Source: Mycolicibacterium sp. (GTDB taxonomy: Bacteria; Actinomycetota; Actinomycetes; Mycobacteriales; Mycobacteriaceae). Taken from it: a stretch of DNA of 64,000 nucleotides. The stretch spans positions 124,001 to 188,000 of the forward strand of contig JACJWN010000003.1 in NCBI GenBank assembly GCA_020637165.1, read 5' to 3'. Positions 27,264 through 38,296 of this stretch are shown one piece after another. Under the pieces are notes generated by a model that ran no database searches, was not told the origin of the DNA, and worked only from the letters and a program-made list of their open reading frames with translations. The first letter of the stretch is position 1. Every line of letters begins with the position of its first letter. The position numbers and the translations under genes are program-made.

Positions 27264-27292
27264 CCGGAGAGGCGCCGTCGGCGCCGGGCCGG

Positions 27293-27868
27293 GTGCTGAC
27301 GATCCCGAACGTCCTCAGCGTGATCCGGCTGGTCCTGGTGCCGGTGTTCCTGTACCTGCTGCTCGTGCGGCACGCCTACGGCCCGGCCACCGGAATCCTG
27401 ATGTTCAGCGGGGTCTCCGATTGGGCCGACGGCAAGATCGCCCGCCTGGTGGACAACCAGTCCTCGCGGCTGGGGGAGTTGCTCGACCCGCTCGTCGATC
27501 GCGTCTACATGGTGACCGTCCCGGTCGGCCTTGCGCTGGCCGGCGTGGTGCCGTGGTGGCTGGTCGGGGTTCTGCTCGGTCGCGACGCCGTGCTCGCGGC
27601 CACCCTTCCGCTGGTGCGCGGCCGAGGAGTGACGGCCCTGCCGGTCACCTACGTCGGCAAAGCCGCGACGTTCGCGCTGATGTCCGGCTTCCCGCTGGTC
27701 CTGCTCGGGCAGTGGGATTCCGACTGGAGCCGGGTAGTGGGGGCCCTCGGCTGGGGGTTCGTGATCTGGGGCACCGGGATGTACCTGTGGTCGGCGGTGC
27801 TGTACCTGCTCCAGGTGCGTCTGGTGGTGCGGACGCTGCCGAGGGTGCACCATGACGCCCCCCGATAA
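27293..27868 (+). CDS. pgsA2: CDP-alcohol phosphatidyltransferase
   Basis: The integral membrane enzyme transfers a phosphatidyl group from CDP-diacylglycerol to an alcohol. The family signature is present: [10 protein letters not shown] followed by G-x3-D-x3-D in [11 protein letters not shown], giving the metal-binding Asp residues. There are about six hydrophobic helices. The start is uncertain: GTG at 27293 gives 191 residues beginning at [12 protein letters not shown]; a GTG at 27185 would overlap secA2 by 79 bases; homologues suggest about ten residues before this point, but the only suitably placed codon is CTG at 27260. Corresponds to Rv1822. Exact product not fixed by sequence. Confidence 0.88.
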   Translation: MLTIPNVLSVIRLVLVPVFLYLLLVRHAYGPATGILMFSGVSDWADGKIARLVDNQSSRLGELLDPLVDRVYMVTVPVGLALAGVVPWWLVGVLLGRDAVLAATLPLVRGRGVTALPVTYVGKAATFALMSGFPLVLLGQWDSDWSRVVGALGWGFVIWGTGMYLWSAVLYLLQVRLVVRTLPRVHHDAPR

Positions 27869-28718
27869 CGGGGCGCCGCCCGCGGTCAGGATGCCGTCGC
27901 TGCTGCGGTCATTGCTCTCCGAGCACCTCGATCCCGGCTACGCCGCGGCGGCCGACCGGCGACGGCTGACCGGTCGGGTCCGCCGCCCGGCCGCCGAGCG
28001 GCTCTGGCAGGCACTGGCGGCGCTGCTGGTCGCGGTGGTGTTCGCCGCCGCGGCCGCCCAGGCGCGATCCACCGCGCCGGGTGTCAGCGCGGCCCGAGAC
28101 GTGCTCGCCGAGAGTGTGGCCGACACCCAGGCCCGCGTCGAGCGGCTCACCGGGGAGCGGGCCACGCTGGCCGCCGAAACGGACCGGGTCCAGCGCCGCG
28201 AACTGGCCGATGACGCGACCGGCCGCGCGCTGCTGGCCGGGCTGGACGACCTGGCGCTCAGCGGCGCGACCACCCCGGTCAGCGGACCCGGGCTGAATCT
28301 CGTCGTCACCGATCCCGGTGCCGGCCCGGATCTCACCGACGTGGCAGGCGAGCGGATCGCGGGTCGCCGCCAGGTGATTCTGGACCGCGACCTGCAGCTC
28401 GTGGTCAATGCGCTGTGGGCCAGCGGCGCCGAGGCCATCTCCGTGGGCGGTGTACGGATGGGCCCCGGCGTCACCATCCGGCAGGCCGGCGGTTCGATCC
28501 TGGTCGACAACCAGCCGATCGCCAGTCCGTACGCGGTACTGGCCGCCGGGCCGCCGGAGTCGATGGCCGAGACTTTCGACAGCAGCCGCGGACTGCAGCG
28601 GTTGCGGTTGCTCGAGGCCGCCTACGGCGCCGGGGTGCGCGTCAGCGTCGCCGACAGTCTGTCGCTGCCCGCCGCCCCGGCCCGGGGGGTTACCTTTGCC
28701 CGGCGGGCCGAATCATGA
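27852..28718 (+). CDS. DUF881 membrane-anchored protein (Rv1823 type)
   Basis: The 288-residue protein starts 17 bases inside the end of pgsA2. It has a cytoplasmic N-terminus with ERLW, one transmembrane helix (about residues 53-72), an external coiled-coil region (about 80-120, rich in Arg/Glu/Ala heptads) and a DUF881 domain (about 135-285, with the segment [12 protein letters not shown]). DUF881 proteins are YlxW/YlxX-like and are encoded with sbp near cell-division or envelope genes. This is the first of a DUF881-sbp-DUF881 trio. A role at the divisome or envelope is inferred only from context. Confidence 0.88.
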   Translation: MTPPDNGAPPAVRMPSLLRSLLSEHLDPGYAAAADRRRLTGRVRRPAAERLWQALAALLVAVVFAAAAAQARSTAPGVSAARDVLAESVADTQARVERLTGERATLAAETDRVQRRELADDATGRALLAGLDDLALSGATTPVSGPGLNLVVTDPGAGPDLTDVAGERIAGRRQVILDRDLQLVVNALWASGAEAISVGGVRMGPGVTIRQAGGSILVDNQPIASPYAVLAAGPPESMAETFDSSRGLQRLRLLEAAYGAGVRVSVADSLSLPAAPARGVTFARRAES

Positions 28719-28728
28719 GGGGGCGCCG

Positions 28729-29061
28729 ATGATCGGCATCGCGGCCCTGGTCGCCGGCATCGTCATCGGCCTGGTGTTGCGGCCCAGCGTGCCCGATGTC
28801 GTCCAGCCCTACCTGCCGATCGCCGTGGTGGCGGCACTGGACGCGGTGTTCGGAGGGCTGCGTGCCTATCTGGAGGGCATCTTCGACGCCAAGGTCTTCG
28901 TCATCTCCTTCGTCTTCAACGTCCTGGTCGCGGCACTCATCGTCTACCTGGGCGATCAGCTGGGGGTCGGGACCCAGTTGTCGACGGCGATCATCGTGGT
29001 GCTCGGTATCCGGATCTTCGGCAACGCCGCCGCCCTACGTCGCCGGCTTTTCGGGGCCTGA
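28729..29061 (+). CDS. sbp: Small basic protein Sbp, DUF1290
   Basis: The 110-residue protein has three hydrophobic helices (about 1-18, 28-45, 60-95) and matches the small basic protein family (Rv1824). Start ATG at 28729 has GAGGGGG six bases upstream. In Gram-positive bacteria sbp is found with DUF881 genes and cell-division loci; its biochemical role is unknown. Its stop abuts the start of the second DUF881 gene, so the three are probably made together, possibly as one membrane complex. Confidence 0.88.
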   Translation: MIGIAALVAGIVIGLVLRPSVPDVVQPYLPIAVVAALDAVFGGLRAYLEGIFDAKVFVISFVFNVLVAALIVYLGDQLGVGTQLSTAIIVVLGIRIFGNAAALRRRLFGA

Positions 29062-29832
29062 ATGGGCGCCCCAGACGCTCACGACGACGGCATCCGGCAC
29101 GGCCGCCACGAGATGCCCCCGGGTGCCCCCTCCCGTGGCCGGGGCGCCAGGTCGGTGTTCGGCGTGCTGGCCGCGCTGCTGTGTCTGCTGCTCGGGGTCG
29201 CGATTGCCACCCAGGTTCGCCAGACCAGGTCCGGTGACGCCCTGGAGCATGCCCGGCCGGCGGATCTGCTGGTGCTGCTGGATTCGCTGCAGCAGCGGGA
29301 GGCGGCGCTGAACTCCGAGGTCTCCGAACTCCGGCGCAACCTGACGGCCATGGAGGAGGCGGGCAGCACCGACCAGGCCGCGATCGCCAACGCCCGGGCC
29401 CGGTTGGCCGCGCTGTCGATCCTGACCGGCACCGTGGCGGCCACTGGTCCCGGAGTGCAGATCACCGTCGATGACCCCGGTCCCGGCGTGGCGGCGGAGA
29501 CCATGGTGGAGGTCATCAACGAATTGCGTGCGGCCGGGGCCGAGACCATGCAAATCCGGGCCGGCAGCGAGGCGGTCCGCGTCGGCCTCGACACCTGGAT
29601 ACTCGGCAGCCCGGGCGCGCTGGTCGTCGACTCGCTGACTCTGCGTCCCCCGTACTCGATTGATGCGATCGGTGATCCCCCCACGCTGGCCGCCGCGATG
29701 AAGATTCCCGGGGGAGCGGTGGACAGTGTGGAGCGGGTCGGCGGCTCGATGACGGTGCGGCAGTCCGACCGAGTGGACGTCAGCGCCTTGCGGCAACCGA
29801 AACCTCGCCAATACGCTCAGCCCGTCAAATGA
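29062..29832 (+). CDS. Second DUF881 membrane-anchored protein (Rv1825 type)
   Basis: The 256-residue protein begins directly after the sbp stop. It has a short cytoplasmic tail, a transmembrane helix (about residues 32-50), a heptad-rich stretch (about 65-110, with [19 protein letters not shown]-like spacing) and a DUF881 domain (about 120-240). It is a paralogue of the DUF881 gene at 27852. Two DUF881 proteins around a small multispanning protein suggest a hetero-oligomeric envelope complex. No enzymatic motif is visible. Confidence 0.88.
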   Translation: MGAPDAHDDGIRHGRHEMPPGAPSRGRGARSVFGVLAALLCLLLGVAIATQVRQTRSGDALEHARPADLLVLLDSLQQREAALNSEVSELRRNLTAMEEAGSTDQAAIANARARLAALSILTGTVAATGPGVQITVDDPGPGVAAETMVEVINELRAAGAETMQIRAGSEAVRVGLDTWILGSPGALVVDSLTLRPPYSIDAIGDPPTLAAAMKIPGGAVDSVERVGGSMTVRQSDRVDVSALRQPKPRQYAQPVK

Positions 29833-29869
29833 CCTTCAGCCACAGCCCGACCGCCAACCGAGGAGCATC

Positions 29870-30262
29870 GTGAGCGAGATACCCGCCGACCTGCGCTACA
29901 CCGCCGAGCACGAGTGGGTCCGCCGGACCGGCGAGGACACCGTCCGGGTGGGCATCACCGACTTCGCCCAGTCTTCCCTCGGCGACGTGGTCTACGTGCA
30001 GCTACCCGAGGCCGATACCCAGGTGACCGCGGGCGAGACCTTCGGCGAGGTGGAATCCACCAAATCCGTCTCCGACCTCTACGCGCCGGTGTCGGCCACC
30101 GTGGTCGGGGTCAACGCAGCGCTCCAGGACAGCCCGCAGCTGATCAACTCCGACCCCTACGGCCAGGGCTGGTTGCTCGAGCTGCGCGCCGACCCCGATG
30201 CGCTCGAGCAGGGGCTGGGCGGGTTGCTGGACGCCGACGCCTATCGAGACACCCTGGACTGA
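29870..30262 (+). CDS. gcvH: Glycine cleavage system H protein
   Basis: The 130-residue lipoyl carrier shuttles the aminomethyl group of glycine between the P, T and L proteins. The lipoylated Lys is residue 65 in VESTKSVSD. Length and the N-terminal [10 protein letters not shown] motif are typical. The GTG start is four bases after AGGAG. gcvB lies 3 kb downstream in the same orientation but has its own glycine riboswitch; none was seen in front of gcvH. Confidence 0.97.
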   Translation: MSEIPADLRYTAEHEWVRRTGEDTVRVGITDFAQSSLGDVVYVQLPEADTQVTAGETFGEVESTKSVSDLYAPVSATVVGVNAALQDSPQLINSDPYGQGWLLELRADPDALEQGLGGLLDADAYRDTLD

Positions 30263-30274
30263 CAATGCCGTTTT

Positions 30275-30302
30275 TTGGGCTGCTCTTGGGCTGCTCTTGG
30301 GC
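30275..30302 (+). repeat. 11-bp tandem repeat between gcvH and garA
   Basis: The unit TTGGGCTGCTC occurs twice in full (30275-30285 and 30286-30296) and a third time as TTGGGC (30297-30302), following a run of Ts. The unit is one helical turn long. A TATGGT -10 candidate for garA follows at 30324-30329. Confidence 0.7.
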
Positions 30303-30323
30303 GGGTCTGCGGACTTCTGTTGC

Positions 30324-30329
30324 TATGGT
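30324..30329 (+). promoter_or_regulatory. Candidate -10 element (TATGGT) of garA
   Basis: TATGGT matches TANNNT and lies about 90 bases before the garA start, giving a leader of roughly 80 bases. The TTGGGC of the last tandem repeat unit ends 21 bases upstream, rather far for a normal -35. Confidence 0.35.
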
Positions 30330-30417
30330 TCCTTCGACAACGGGCTATCCCGCCGTGGTGGGATACGCCGTCGACCGCCGGACGGTACGGTCGAGTGCAA
30401 CGACGGAGGAGTGACGG

Positions 30418-30903
30418 GTGACGGACATGGACCGGCAATCGGGGGCCGACGAGACCTCTGACGAGGTCACCGTAGAGACGACCTCGGTTTTCCGGGCCGA
30501 TTTCCTCAACGATCTCGAGGCGCCCGCCAGCCCCGCCGGCGATAAGGCGGTGTCCGGCGTCGAGGGCCTGCCGGTGGGCGCGGCACTGCTGGTCGTCAAA
30601 CGCGGCCCCAACGCGGGCTCCCGGTTCCTGCTCGATCAGCCGACAACTTCGGCGGGTCGGCATCCCGACTCCGACATCTTCCTCGACGACGTCACCGTGA
30701 GCCGCCGTCATGCAGAGTTCCGCCTCGACGGCAACGATTTTCAGGTCGTCGACGTCGGCAGCCTCAACGGCACCTACGTGAACCGGGAACCGGTGGACTC
30801 CGCGACGCTGGCCAACGGCGACGAGGTGCAGATCGGCAAGTTCCGACTGGTGTTCCTGACCGGACCGCGGCCGGCACAGACCCCGGGCGGTGCCGAGGGC
30901 TAG
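30418..30903 (+). CDS. garA: FHA-domain metabolic regulator GarA
   Basis: The 161-residue protein is a phospho-switch controlling 2-oxoglutarate and glutamate metabolism; in mycobacteria the unphosphorylated form binds and inhibits 2-oxoglutarate dehydrogenase (KGD) and glutamate dehydrogenase and activates glutamate synthase. The N-terminal phosphorylation motif VTVETTS places the PknG/PknB target threonines at 21 and 22, as in M. tuberculosis. The FHA domain (about 55-145) has the [12 protein letters not shown] and GSLNGTYV signature residues. GTG start at 30418 is seven bases after GGAGGA. Its TAG overlaps the next gene by one base (TAGTG). Confidence 0.96.
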   Translation: MTDMDRQSGADETSDEVTVETTSVFRADFLNDLEAPASPAGDKAVSGVEGLPVGAALLVVKRGPNAGSRFLLDQPTTSAGRHPDSDIFLDDVTVSRRHAEFRLDGNDFQVVDVGSLNGTYVNREPVDSATLANGDEVQIGKFRLVFLTGPRPAQTPGGAEG

Positions 30904-31640
30904 TGACCGCTCCCGATAGTCCTGCACCGGCCGGGATGTCGATCGGAGCGGTGCTGGATCTGCTGCGGCCGGACTTCCCGGATGTGACGATCTCCAAGAT
31001 CCGCTTCCTCGAAGCCGAGGGTCTGGTCACCCCGGCCCGCAGTCCATCGGGATATCGACGGTTCACCGCCTACGACTGCGCGCGGCTGCGATTCATCCTC
31101 ACCGCGCAACGCGAGCAGTACCTGCCGCTGAAGGTCATCAAGGCCCAGTTGGACGCCCAGCCGGACGGTGAACTACCGGAACGGAATTCGTCCTACCCCG
31201 CTCCGCGGCTGGTCGCCGCCGACTCCGGCCGGGGCGCCGACCGCGAGGACGGGCCTCGGATGCCGGCCACGGTGCGGCTCAGCCGGGAGGACCTGCTGGA
31301 GCGTTCCGGGGTGGCCGACGACCTGATCACCGCGCTGTGTCGCGCCGGCGTCATCACCACCGGCCCCGGCGGATTCTTCGATGAGCACTCGGTGGTGATC
31401 GCGCAGTGCGCCGCGGCTCTGGGGGACTACGGCGTGGAGCCGCGTCATCTGCGGGCCTTCCGGTCGGCCGCGGACCGGCAGTCCGATCTGATCGCGCAGA
31501 TCGCCGGGCCGGTGGGCAAGGCCGGCCGAACCGGTGCCCGCGATCGCGCCGACGACCTCGCCCGCGAGGTCGCGGCGCTGGCGATCACCTTGCACACCTC
31601 GTTGATCAAGTCGGCGGTGCGAGACGTACTCGACCGCTGA
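30903..31640 (+). CDS. MerR-family regulator (Rv1828 type)
   Basis: The 245-residue protein has an N-terminal MerR winged helix (about 10-80) with [15 protein letters not shown] and SPSGYRRF, and a C-terminal region with a second predicted helical effector module (about 115-240). GTG start overlaps the garA stop, so it is co-translated with garA. It lacks the cysteines of metal-sensing MerR proteins in the dimer helix region, so the signal is unlikely to be a thiol-bound metal. M. tuberculosis Rv1828 is the counterpart and binds its own promoter region. Confidence 0.9.
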   Translation: MTAPDSPAPAGMSIGAVLDLLRPDFPDVTISKIRFLEAEGLVTPARSPSGYRRFTAYDCARLRFILTAQREQYLPLKVIKAQLDAQPDGELPERNSSYPAPRLVAADSGRGADREDGPRMPATVRLSREDLLERSGVADDLITALCRAGVITTGPGGFFDEHSVVIAQCAAALGDYGVEPRHLRAFRSAADRQSDLIAQIAGPVGKAGRTGARDRADDLAREVAALAITLHTSLIKSAVRDVLDR

Positions 31641-31685
31641 GGACTAGACTGTGGTGACCGAGAAGGAGTGGGCGGAGATCAGCGT

Positions 31686-32180
31686 ATGGCCGAGGTTCGA
31701 GTGGTCGGGATTCGAGTTGAACAGCCGGCCAACCAACCGGTGCTGATGCTGCGTGAAGAGGGCGGTGACCGCTACCTGCCCATCTGGATCGGCCCGAACG
31801 AGGCGAACGCGATCATCCTCGAACAGCAGGGCGTAGAACCGGCCCGTCCGCTCACCCACGACCTGTTCCGCGATGTCATCGGCGCTCTTGGCCACTCGCT
31901 CAAGGAAGTTCGCATCGTCGACCTGCAGGAGGGCACCTTCTACGCGGACATGATCTTCGATCATGACGTGCGGGTGTCGGCCCGGCCGTCCGACTCGGTG
32001 GCCATCGCCCTGCGCATGGGCGTGCCCATCCACGTCGAGGAGGCTGTCCTCGCCGAGGCCGGTCTGCTGATCCCCGACGACAGGGACGAGGAGTCCGCCG
32101 GCACCGTCCGAGAGGACGAGGTGGAGAAGTTCAAGGAATTCCTCGACACCATCTCGCCGGACGATTTCAAGGCCACCTGA
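31686..32180 (+). CDS. Bifunctional nuclease (BFN/DUF151) domain protein (Rv1829 type)
   Basis: The 164-residue protein contains a BFN domain (about 5-130) with YLPIWIGPNEANAI and the RPSDSVAIALR segment conserved in the family, followed by an acidic tail. Plant and bacterial relatives have been reported with DNase/RNase activity, though most bacterial members are uncharacterised. The ATG at 31686 is nine bases after GGAG. A TAGACT -10 candidate lies at 31645-31650, so it may have its own promoter between the two MerR genes. Confidence 0.88.
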   Translation: MAEVRVVGIRVEQPANQPVLMLREEGGDRYLPIWIGPNEANAIILEQQGVEPARPLTHDLFRDVIGALGHSLKEVRIVDLQEGTFYADMIFDHDVRVSARPSDSVAIALRMGVPIHVEEAVLAEAGLLIPDDRDEESAGTVREDEVEKFKEFLDTISPDDFKAT

Positions 32181-32392
32181 AACCCGACGTCCGCCCCGAG
32201 ATCACGGATGCGTCTCATCTGGGGCATGCCTCTCCGACACGCCAATCGGATCCGTCGGCAGGCACCCGCCGACGGCCATACTGCGAGGGCGACTCCGGTT
32301 GCGGCAGAGCCACGACCGCCCGTCGACAGGCGTATGCTCAGATGGCTGTGCGCGGTCGGGGGCGGCTGGTTGGATCGGCGAGAGGAAACACC

Positions 32393-33025
32393 GTGGGTGA
32401 CGAGCCACGTCAGGAACAGCTGGATTTCGCTGTCACCAACGGCCGTTACGAGGATGCCCCGCCTTCCGTCGCCCCGGTGAGCACGCCCGTGCAGGGCGGA
32501 TTGTTCCCGGATGACTCGGTGCCCGACGAATTGGTCGGCTACCGCGGCCCCAGCGCGTGCCAGATCGCCGGGATCACCTACCGCCAACTCGACTACTGGG
32601 CCCGCACCTCGCTGGTGGTGCCGTCCATCCGGGGTGCTGCCGGCTCAGGTAGCCAACGCCTCTACTCGTTCAAGGACATCCTGGTCCTCAAGATCGTCAA
32701 GCGTCTGCTCGACACCGGGATCTCGCTGCACAACATCCGGGTGGCCGTCGACCACCTCCGCGAGCGTGGGGTGCAGGACCTGGCCAACATCACCCTGTTC
32801 TCCGACGGCACCACCGTCTACGAGTGCACCTCGGCCGAGGAGGTGGTCGACCTGCTGCAGGGCGGCCAGGGCGTCTTCGGTATCGCGGTCAGCGGCGCGA
32901 TGCGCGAACTGACCGGCGCCATCGCCGAGTTCCCGGGCGAGCGCGCGGACGGCGGGGAGTCGATCGCCACGCCCGAGGACGAGTTGGCCTCCCGGCGCAA
33001 GAACCGCGACCGCAAGATCGGCTGA
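32393..33025 (+). CDS. resR: MerR-family regulator ResR/McdR type (Rv1830)
   Basis: I chose the GTG at 32393 because AGAGGA lies six bases upstream; the product is then 210 residues. It has a MerR DNA-binding domain (about 55-125) with [20 protein letters not shown] and the wing [11 protein letters not shown], followed by a dimer helix and a C-terminal effector region. Rv1830 in M. tuberculosis regulates growth and division genes and is mutated in drug-resilient clinical strains, from memory. A TATGCT -10 candidate at 32333-32338 gives a leader of about 50 bases. The preceding 212 bases otherwise show nothing I can name. Confidence 0.9.
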   Translation: MGDEPRQEQLDFAVTNGRYEDAPPSVAPVSTPVQGGLFPDDSVPDELVGYRGPSACQIAGITYRQLDYWARTSLVVPSIRGAAGSGSQRLYSFKDILVLKIVKRLLDTGISLHNIRVAVDHLRERGVQDLANITLFSDGTTVYECTSAEEVVDLLQGGQGVFGIAVSGAMRELTGAIAEFPGERADGGESIATPEDELASRRKNRDRKIG

Positions 33026-33036
33026 CCCCCGCTTTT

Positions 33037-33107
33037 CTCGCGCGAGCAGACGTAAACGACCCCAAATTCCCCGGCGTGTCGGGGGCGTTTGCGTCTGCTC
33101 GCGCGAG
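33037..33107. repeat. Long hairpin, copy A of a dispersed palindromic element
   Basis: Arms 33037-33058 and 33086-33107 pair over 22 bp with one G-T pair, followed by a mismatch and four more G-C pairs. The left arm contains CGAGCAGACG and the loop contains CGGCGTGTCGGGG, both shared with the hairpin at 50779-50836. It begins 12 bases after the resR stop. There is no T-run after it, so it is not a classic intrinsic terminator, but 3'-end formation is a likely role. Confidence 0.85.
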
Positions 33108-33146
33108 GGGGCGGGCGCGGCTAGAATCAGACCCGCATCGACCGCG

Positions 33147-33345
33147 CGCGGGAGAGATCCGAGGCAGCCAGTCCCGGACGCCGAAGGAGCAACACCTCTC
33201 CGTCAACCTCTCAGGCACCCGGACCGCGCCCGGACGCGATGCCTCTGGAAAGCGGCGACCTGCAGAGTCGCCCGCCCATGGGGAAAGGCGCCCGGCGCGC
33301 CGAATCTCTCAGGCACCCACGACAGAGGGAGAGGACGCCAGAGTC
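33147..33345 (+). ncRNA. Tandem glycine riboswitch upstream of gcvB
   Basis: Two consecutive aptamer-like units are seen. Unit 1 (about 33147-33254) starts GCGGGAGAGATCCGAGGCAG and contains CCTCTCAGGCACCCGGACCG and GCCTCTGGAAAGC. Unit 2 (about 33255-33340) contains GGGGAAAGGCGCC, AATCTCTCAGGCACCCACG and ends CAGAGGGAGAGGACG. The repeated CTCTCAGGCACC is characteristic of this class. It lies directly before the gcvB ribosome site, and glycine binding should control expression of glycine decarboxylase. The expression platform may act on the AGGAG at 33346-33350. Unit boundaries are approximate. Confidence 0.92.
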
Positions 33346-33356
33346 AGGAGTGCTGA

Positions 33357-36208
<2,852 letters not shown>

Positions 36209-36209
<1 letters not shown>

Positions 36210-37099
36210 TGTCCCCGGCGCTGCCCACCGCGGTCCGCCAGTGGCGCGACGGCGGCCGCATGGTATGCACCCCGGCCGGAAGGGTGTTCGTCCGCTCCGG
36301 CCCCGGTGACGGCAGGGGCTCGACCGTGCTGATGCTGCACGGGTTTCCCTCCAGCTCCTACGATTTCCGCGGCGTCGCCGATCGGCTCGGCGGCGTGCCC
36401 TGGCTCACTCTGGACTTCCTCGGGTTCGGATTGTCCGACAAGCCCCGGCCGCACCGTTACAGCCTGATGGAGCAGGCCGATATCGTCGAGGCGGTGGTGG
36501 CCGACGCCGGCGTCGGACCGGTGGTGCTGATCGCCCACGACATGGGCACCTCGGTGGCCACCGAGCTGCTGGCCCGCGATCTGGCCGGCAAGCTGCCCTT
36601 CGACCTGCAACGCGCGGTGCTCACCAACGGCAGTGTGATCCTCGAGCGCGCCAGCCTGCGGCCCATCCAGAAGGTCCTGCGCGGGCCGCTCGGGCCGTTG
36701 GCCGCCCGGCTGACCAACCGGGTCGGCTTCCAGCGCGGGTTCGCCGAGTTGTTCGGTGACACTCACCCGTTGAGCAAGGACGAGGCGCGCGCGCAGTGGG
36801 CGTTGCTGGCCCGCGACGACGGCCATCGGATTCTGCACCTGTTGTGCTACTACCTCACAGAGCGGGTCGACTTCGCTTCCCGCTGGCACGGTGCGGTGCG
36901 CGACTGGCCCAAACCGCTGGCCTTCCTGTGGGCGATCGACGATCCGGTGGCCACTCCGGCGGTGCTGGCCGGGCTGCGCCAATTACGCCCCGGGGCCGAG
37001 ACTGTCGAGTTGCCCGGTATCGGGCACTATCCGCAGATCGAGATACCCATGGAGTTCACCGCGGTGGCCGCTCGGCTGTTGCGGCTGGGGCTTAACTGA
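36209..37099 (+). CDS. Alpha/beta hydrolase with Asp nucleophile (LipZ / epoxide hydrolase-haloalkane dehalogenase-like)
   Basis: The 296-residue protein begins in the gcvB stop codon. It has the oxyanion motif HGFPSSSYD (about 47-55), a nucleophile elbow AHDMGTS with Asp rather than Ser (about 112), and a C-terminal catalytic His in GIGHYPQIE (about 274). An Asp nucleophile is typical of epoxide hydrolases and haloalkane dehalogenases, not lipases. By position it matches Rv1834 (lipZ); the lipase name may mislead. The last eight bases overlap the convergent kinase-like gene at 37092. Confidence 0.87.
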
Positions 37100-37790
37100 C
37101 TGCGAAGCCCTCGGGCCCGAACTTCAGATGAAGTTCGATGACCGGCTCGGCCGTTTCGGACCGGTCGCCGATCGCGGTGAGCACGGTCCGGTTGATGTCC
37201 TCCGCCTGACGGGCAGATAACTTTGCCGTTGGGTTTTCAATCCCGAGGATCAATAACTTTCCCGAGCGGGCGGCGGCCTGATGCCACTTTTCCTCGTTGG
37301 CCGAGACGACATCATCCAGCAGTACCTCCGATCTCGAGTCCGACTCTGGTTCGCCGCCGCCGTCGCCGCCCGCAGCGGTCGACGCAGACCCTTGGGCATC
37401 CATGATGGCCTGCAATTTTGACAGCAGATCTGACAATTCGGTGAGTTGTTGTACACGCGGGGGTTGGTCCGGGGACAGCGAGCCGGCCAGAAAAAATAAG
37501 GCTGCCAAGGTGGTTCGGAAGTCGTGGGATACCGCCGAGGCGAAGCGCTCCTGCTCACTGAGCGCCCGAGCAGCGGTCCGCCGCGCCGCCTCCAGTTCCG
37601 AGGTCCGCAGGGCGAGTTTGTCCTGTAGCTGCTGACGGAGTTCCCAGCGATCGGAGGCCACCTGCTCTGCGATGGCCTCCGCTTCAAGGCGCGCCGCTTT
37701 CTCCCGGGCAAGCCGAGCCCGGAGGCGTGCAATCAACGCTGATTCGTCGGTTGGCTCGCTCAAGTCGTCGACTTGATTCTGATCGTGCAC
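37092..37790 (-). CDS. Truncated histidine kinase-like protein: HisKA dimerisation helix pair without ATPase core
   Basis: The 232-residue protein has an N-terminal coiled coil (about 18-80, Arg/Glu/Ala heptads) and a HisKA-like H-box with His89 in AVSHDFRTTLAAL. After an acidic/glycine-rich linker, a stretch from about 150 (EVLLDDVVSANEEKW) resembles the first third of a HATPase domain, but the N-box Asn is absent and the protein ends before the G1 and G2 ATP boxes. It cannot be an ordinary kinase; a phosphotransfer or adaptor role in the H-NOX operon is inferred, decay is the alternative. GTG start lies 31 bases inside the H-NOX gene. Confidence 0.75.
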   Translation of the reverse strand: MHDQNQVDDLSEPTDESALIARLRARLAREKAARLEAEAIAEQVASDRWELRQQLQDKLALRTSELEAARRTAARALSEQERFASAVSHDFRTTLAALFFLAGSLSPDQPPRVQQLTELSDLLSKLQAIMDAQGSASTAAGGDGGGEPESDSRSEVLLDDVVSANEEKWHQAAARSGKLLILGIENPTAKLSARQAEDINRTVLTAIGDRSETAEPVIELHLKFGPEGFAVS

Positions 37791-38296
37791 CGGGAGTCAC
37801 CACGGTTCTTGCAGCTCGGTTGGTCCACGACCACCGGCTCACCGTAATGGTCGGCTACCCCCAACACCAATCCCTCGGCGAGGGTGCACATGTTCCTCAC
37901 CGACAGGTAGTCCAACTCCAGATGGTCACCGGCGTCCCGCAGGACGAACCTCGGCACGGAAGCACCGGGGTAGAGCTTCAGCACCTCGGGGTGGATTATG
38001 TCGTTGACGGTAGGTAGGAATTCGCGCATCGACGGCGGTTCCTTGTGATGGCCCCGGTAGCGGGTCAGCAAGGATACGAAGGTGATCCTTCCGAGTGTCC
38101 GCAGAACGTCCTCGAACGGGGCGTTCAGACGTTCTGCCGCCGCCTCGGCCAGGGCGACGAGTTGTTCGTCGGGGTAATTTCCGAGTGCGGTGTAGGCCCC
38201 GTCCACATTGGCGGCGTCCAGCAGGTCATCCCACACATCCTCACCCCACTCGCGCGATACGGCTTCTTCGACGGCGTTGAACAAAACTCCCTTCAT
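37760..38296 (-). CDS. H-NOX (haem nitric oxide/oxygen binding) sensor protein
   Basis: The 178-residue stand-alone H-NOX protein binds haem and senses NO or O2. Diagnostic residues are at the canonical numbers: proximal His102 (NDIIHPEV), Pro115 (SVPRF) and the haem-propionate motif Tyr130-x-Ser132-x-Arg134 (YLSVR). Residue 140 is Ala, so there is no distal Tyr as in O2-binding members; NO selectivity is inferred. A C-terminal CKNRGDSRC pair of cysteines could bind zinc. Its ATG overlaps the kinase gene stop by four bases (ATGA), so it is the partner of that kinase. I know of no H-NOX in M. tuberculosis. Confidence 0.93.
   Translation of the reverse strand: MKGVLFNAVEEAVSREWGEDVWDDLLDAANVDGAYTALGNYPDEQLVALAEAAAERLNAPFEDVLRTLGRITFVSLLTRYRGHHKEPPSMREFLPTVNDIIHPEVLKLYPGASVPRFVLRDAGDHLELDYLSVRNMCTLAEGLVLGVADHYGEPVVVDQPSCKNRGDSRCTIRIKSTT

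Noticed and set aside
27185-27292. Upstream GTG at 27185 as the pgsA2 start
   Set aside because: It would overlap secA2 by 79 bases and add a segment unlike the family N-terminus.
33037-33107. Classic Rho-independent terminator after resR
   Set aside because: The stem is long and strong but is followed by a G-rich stretch, not a T-run, so the standard model does not apply; listed as a repeat instead.
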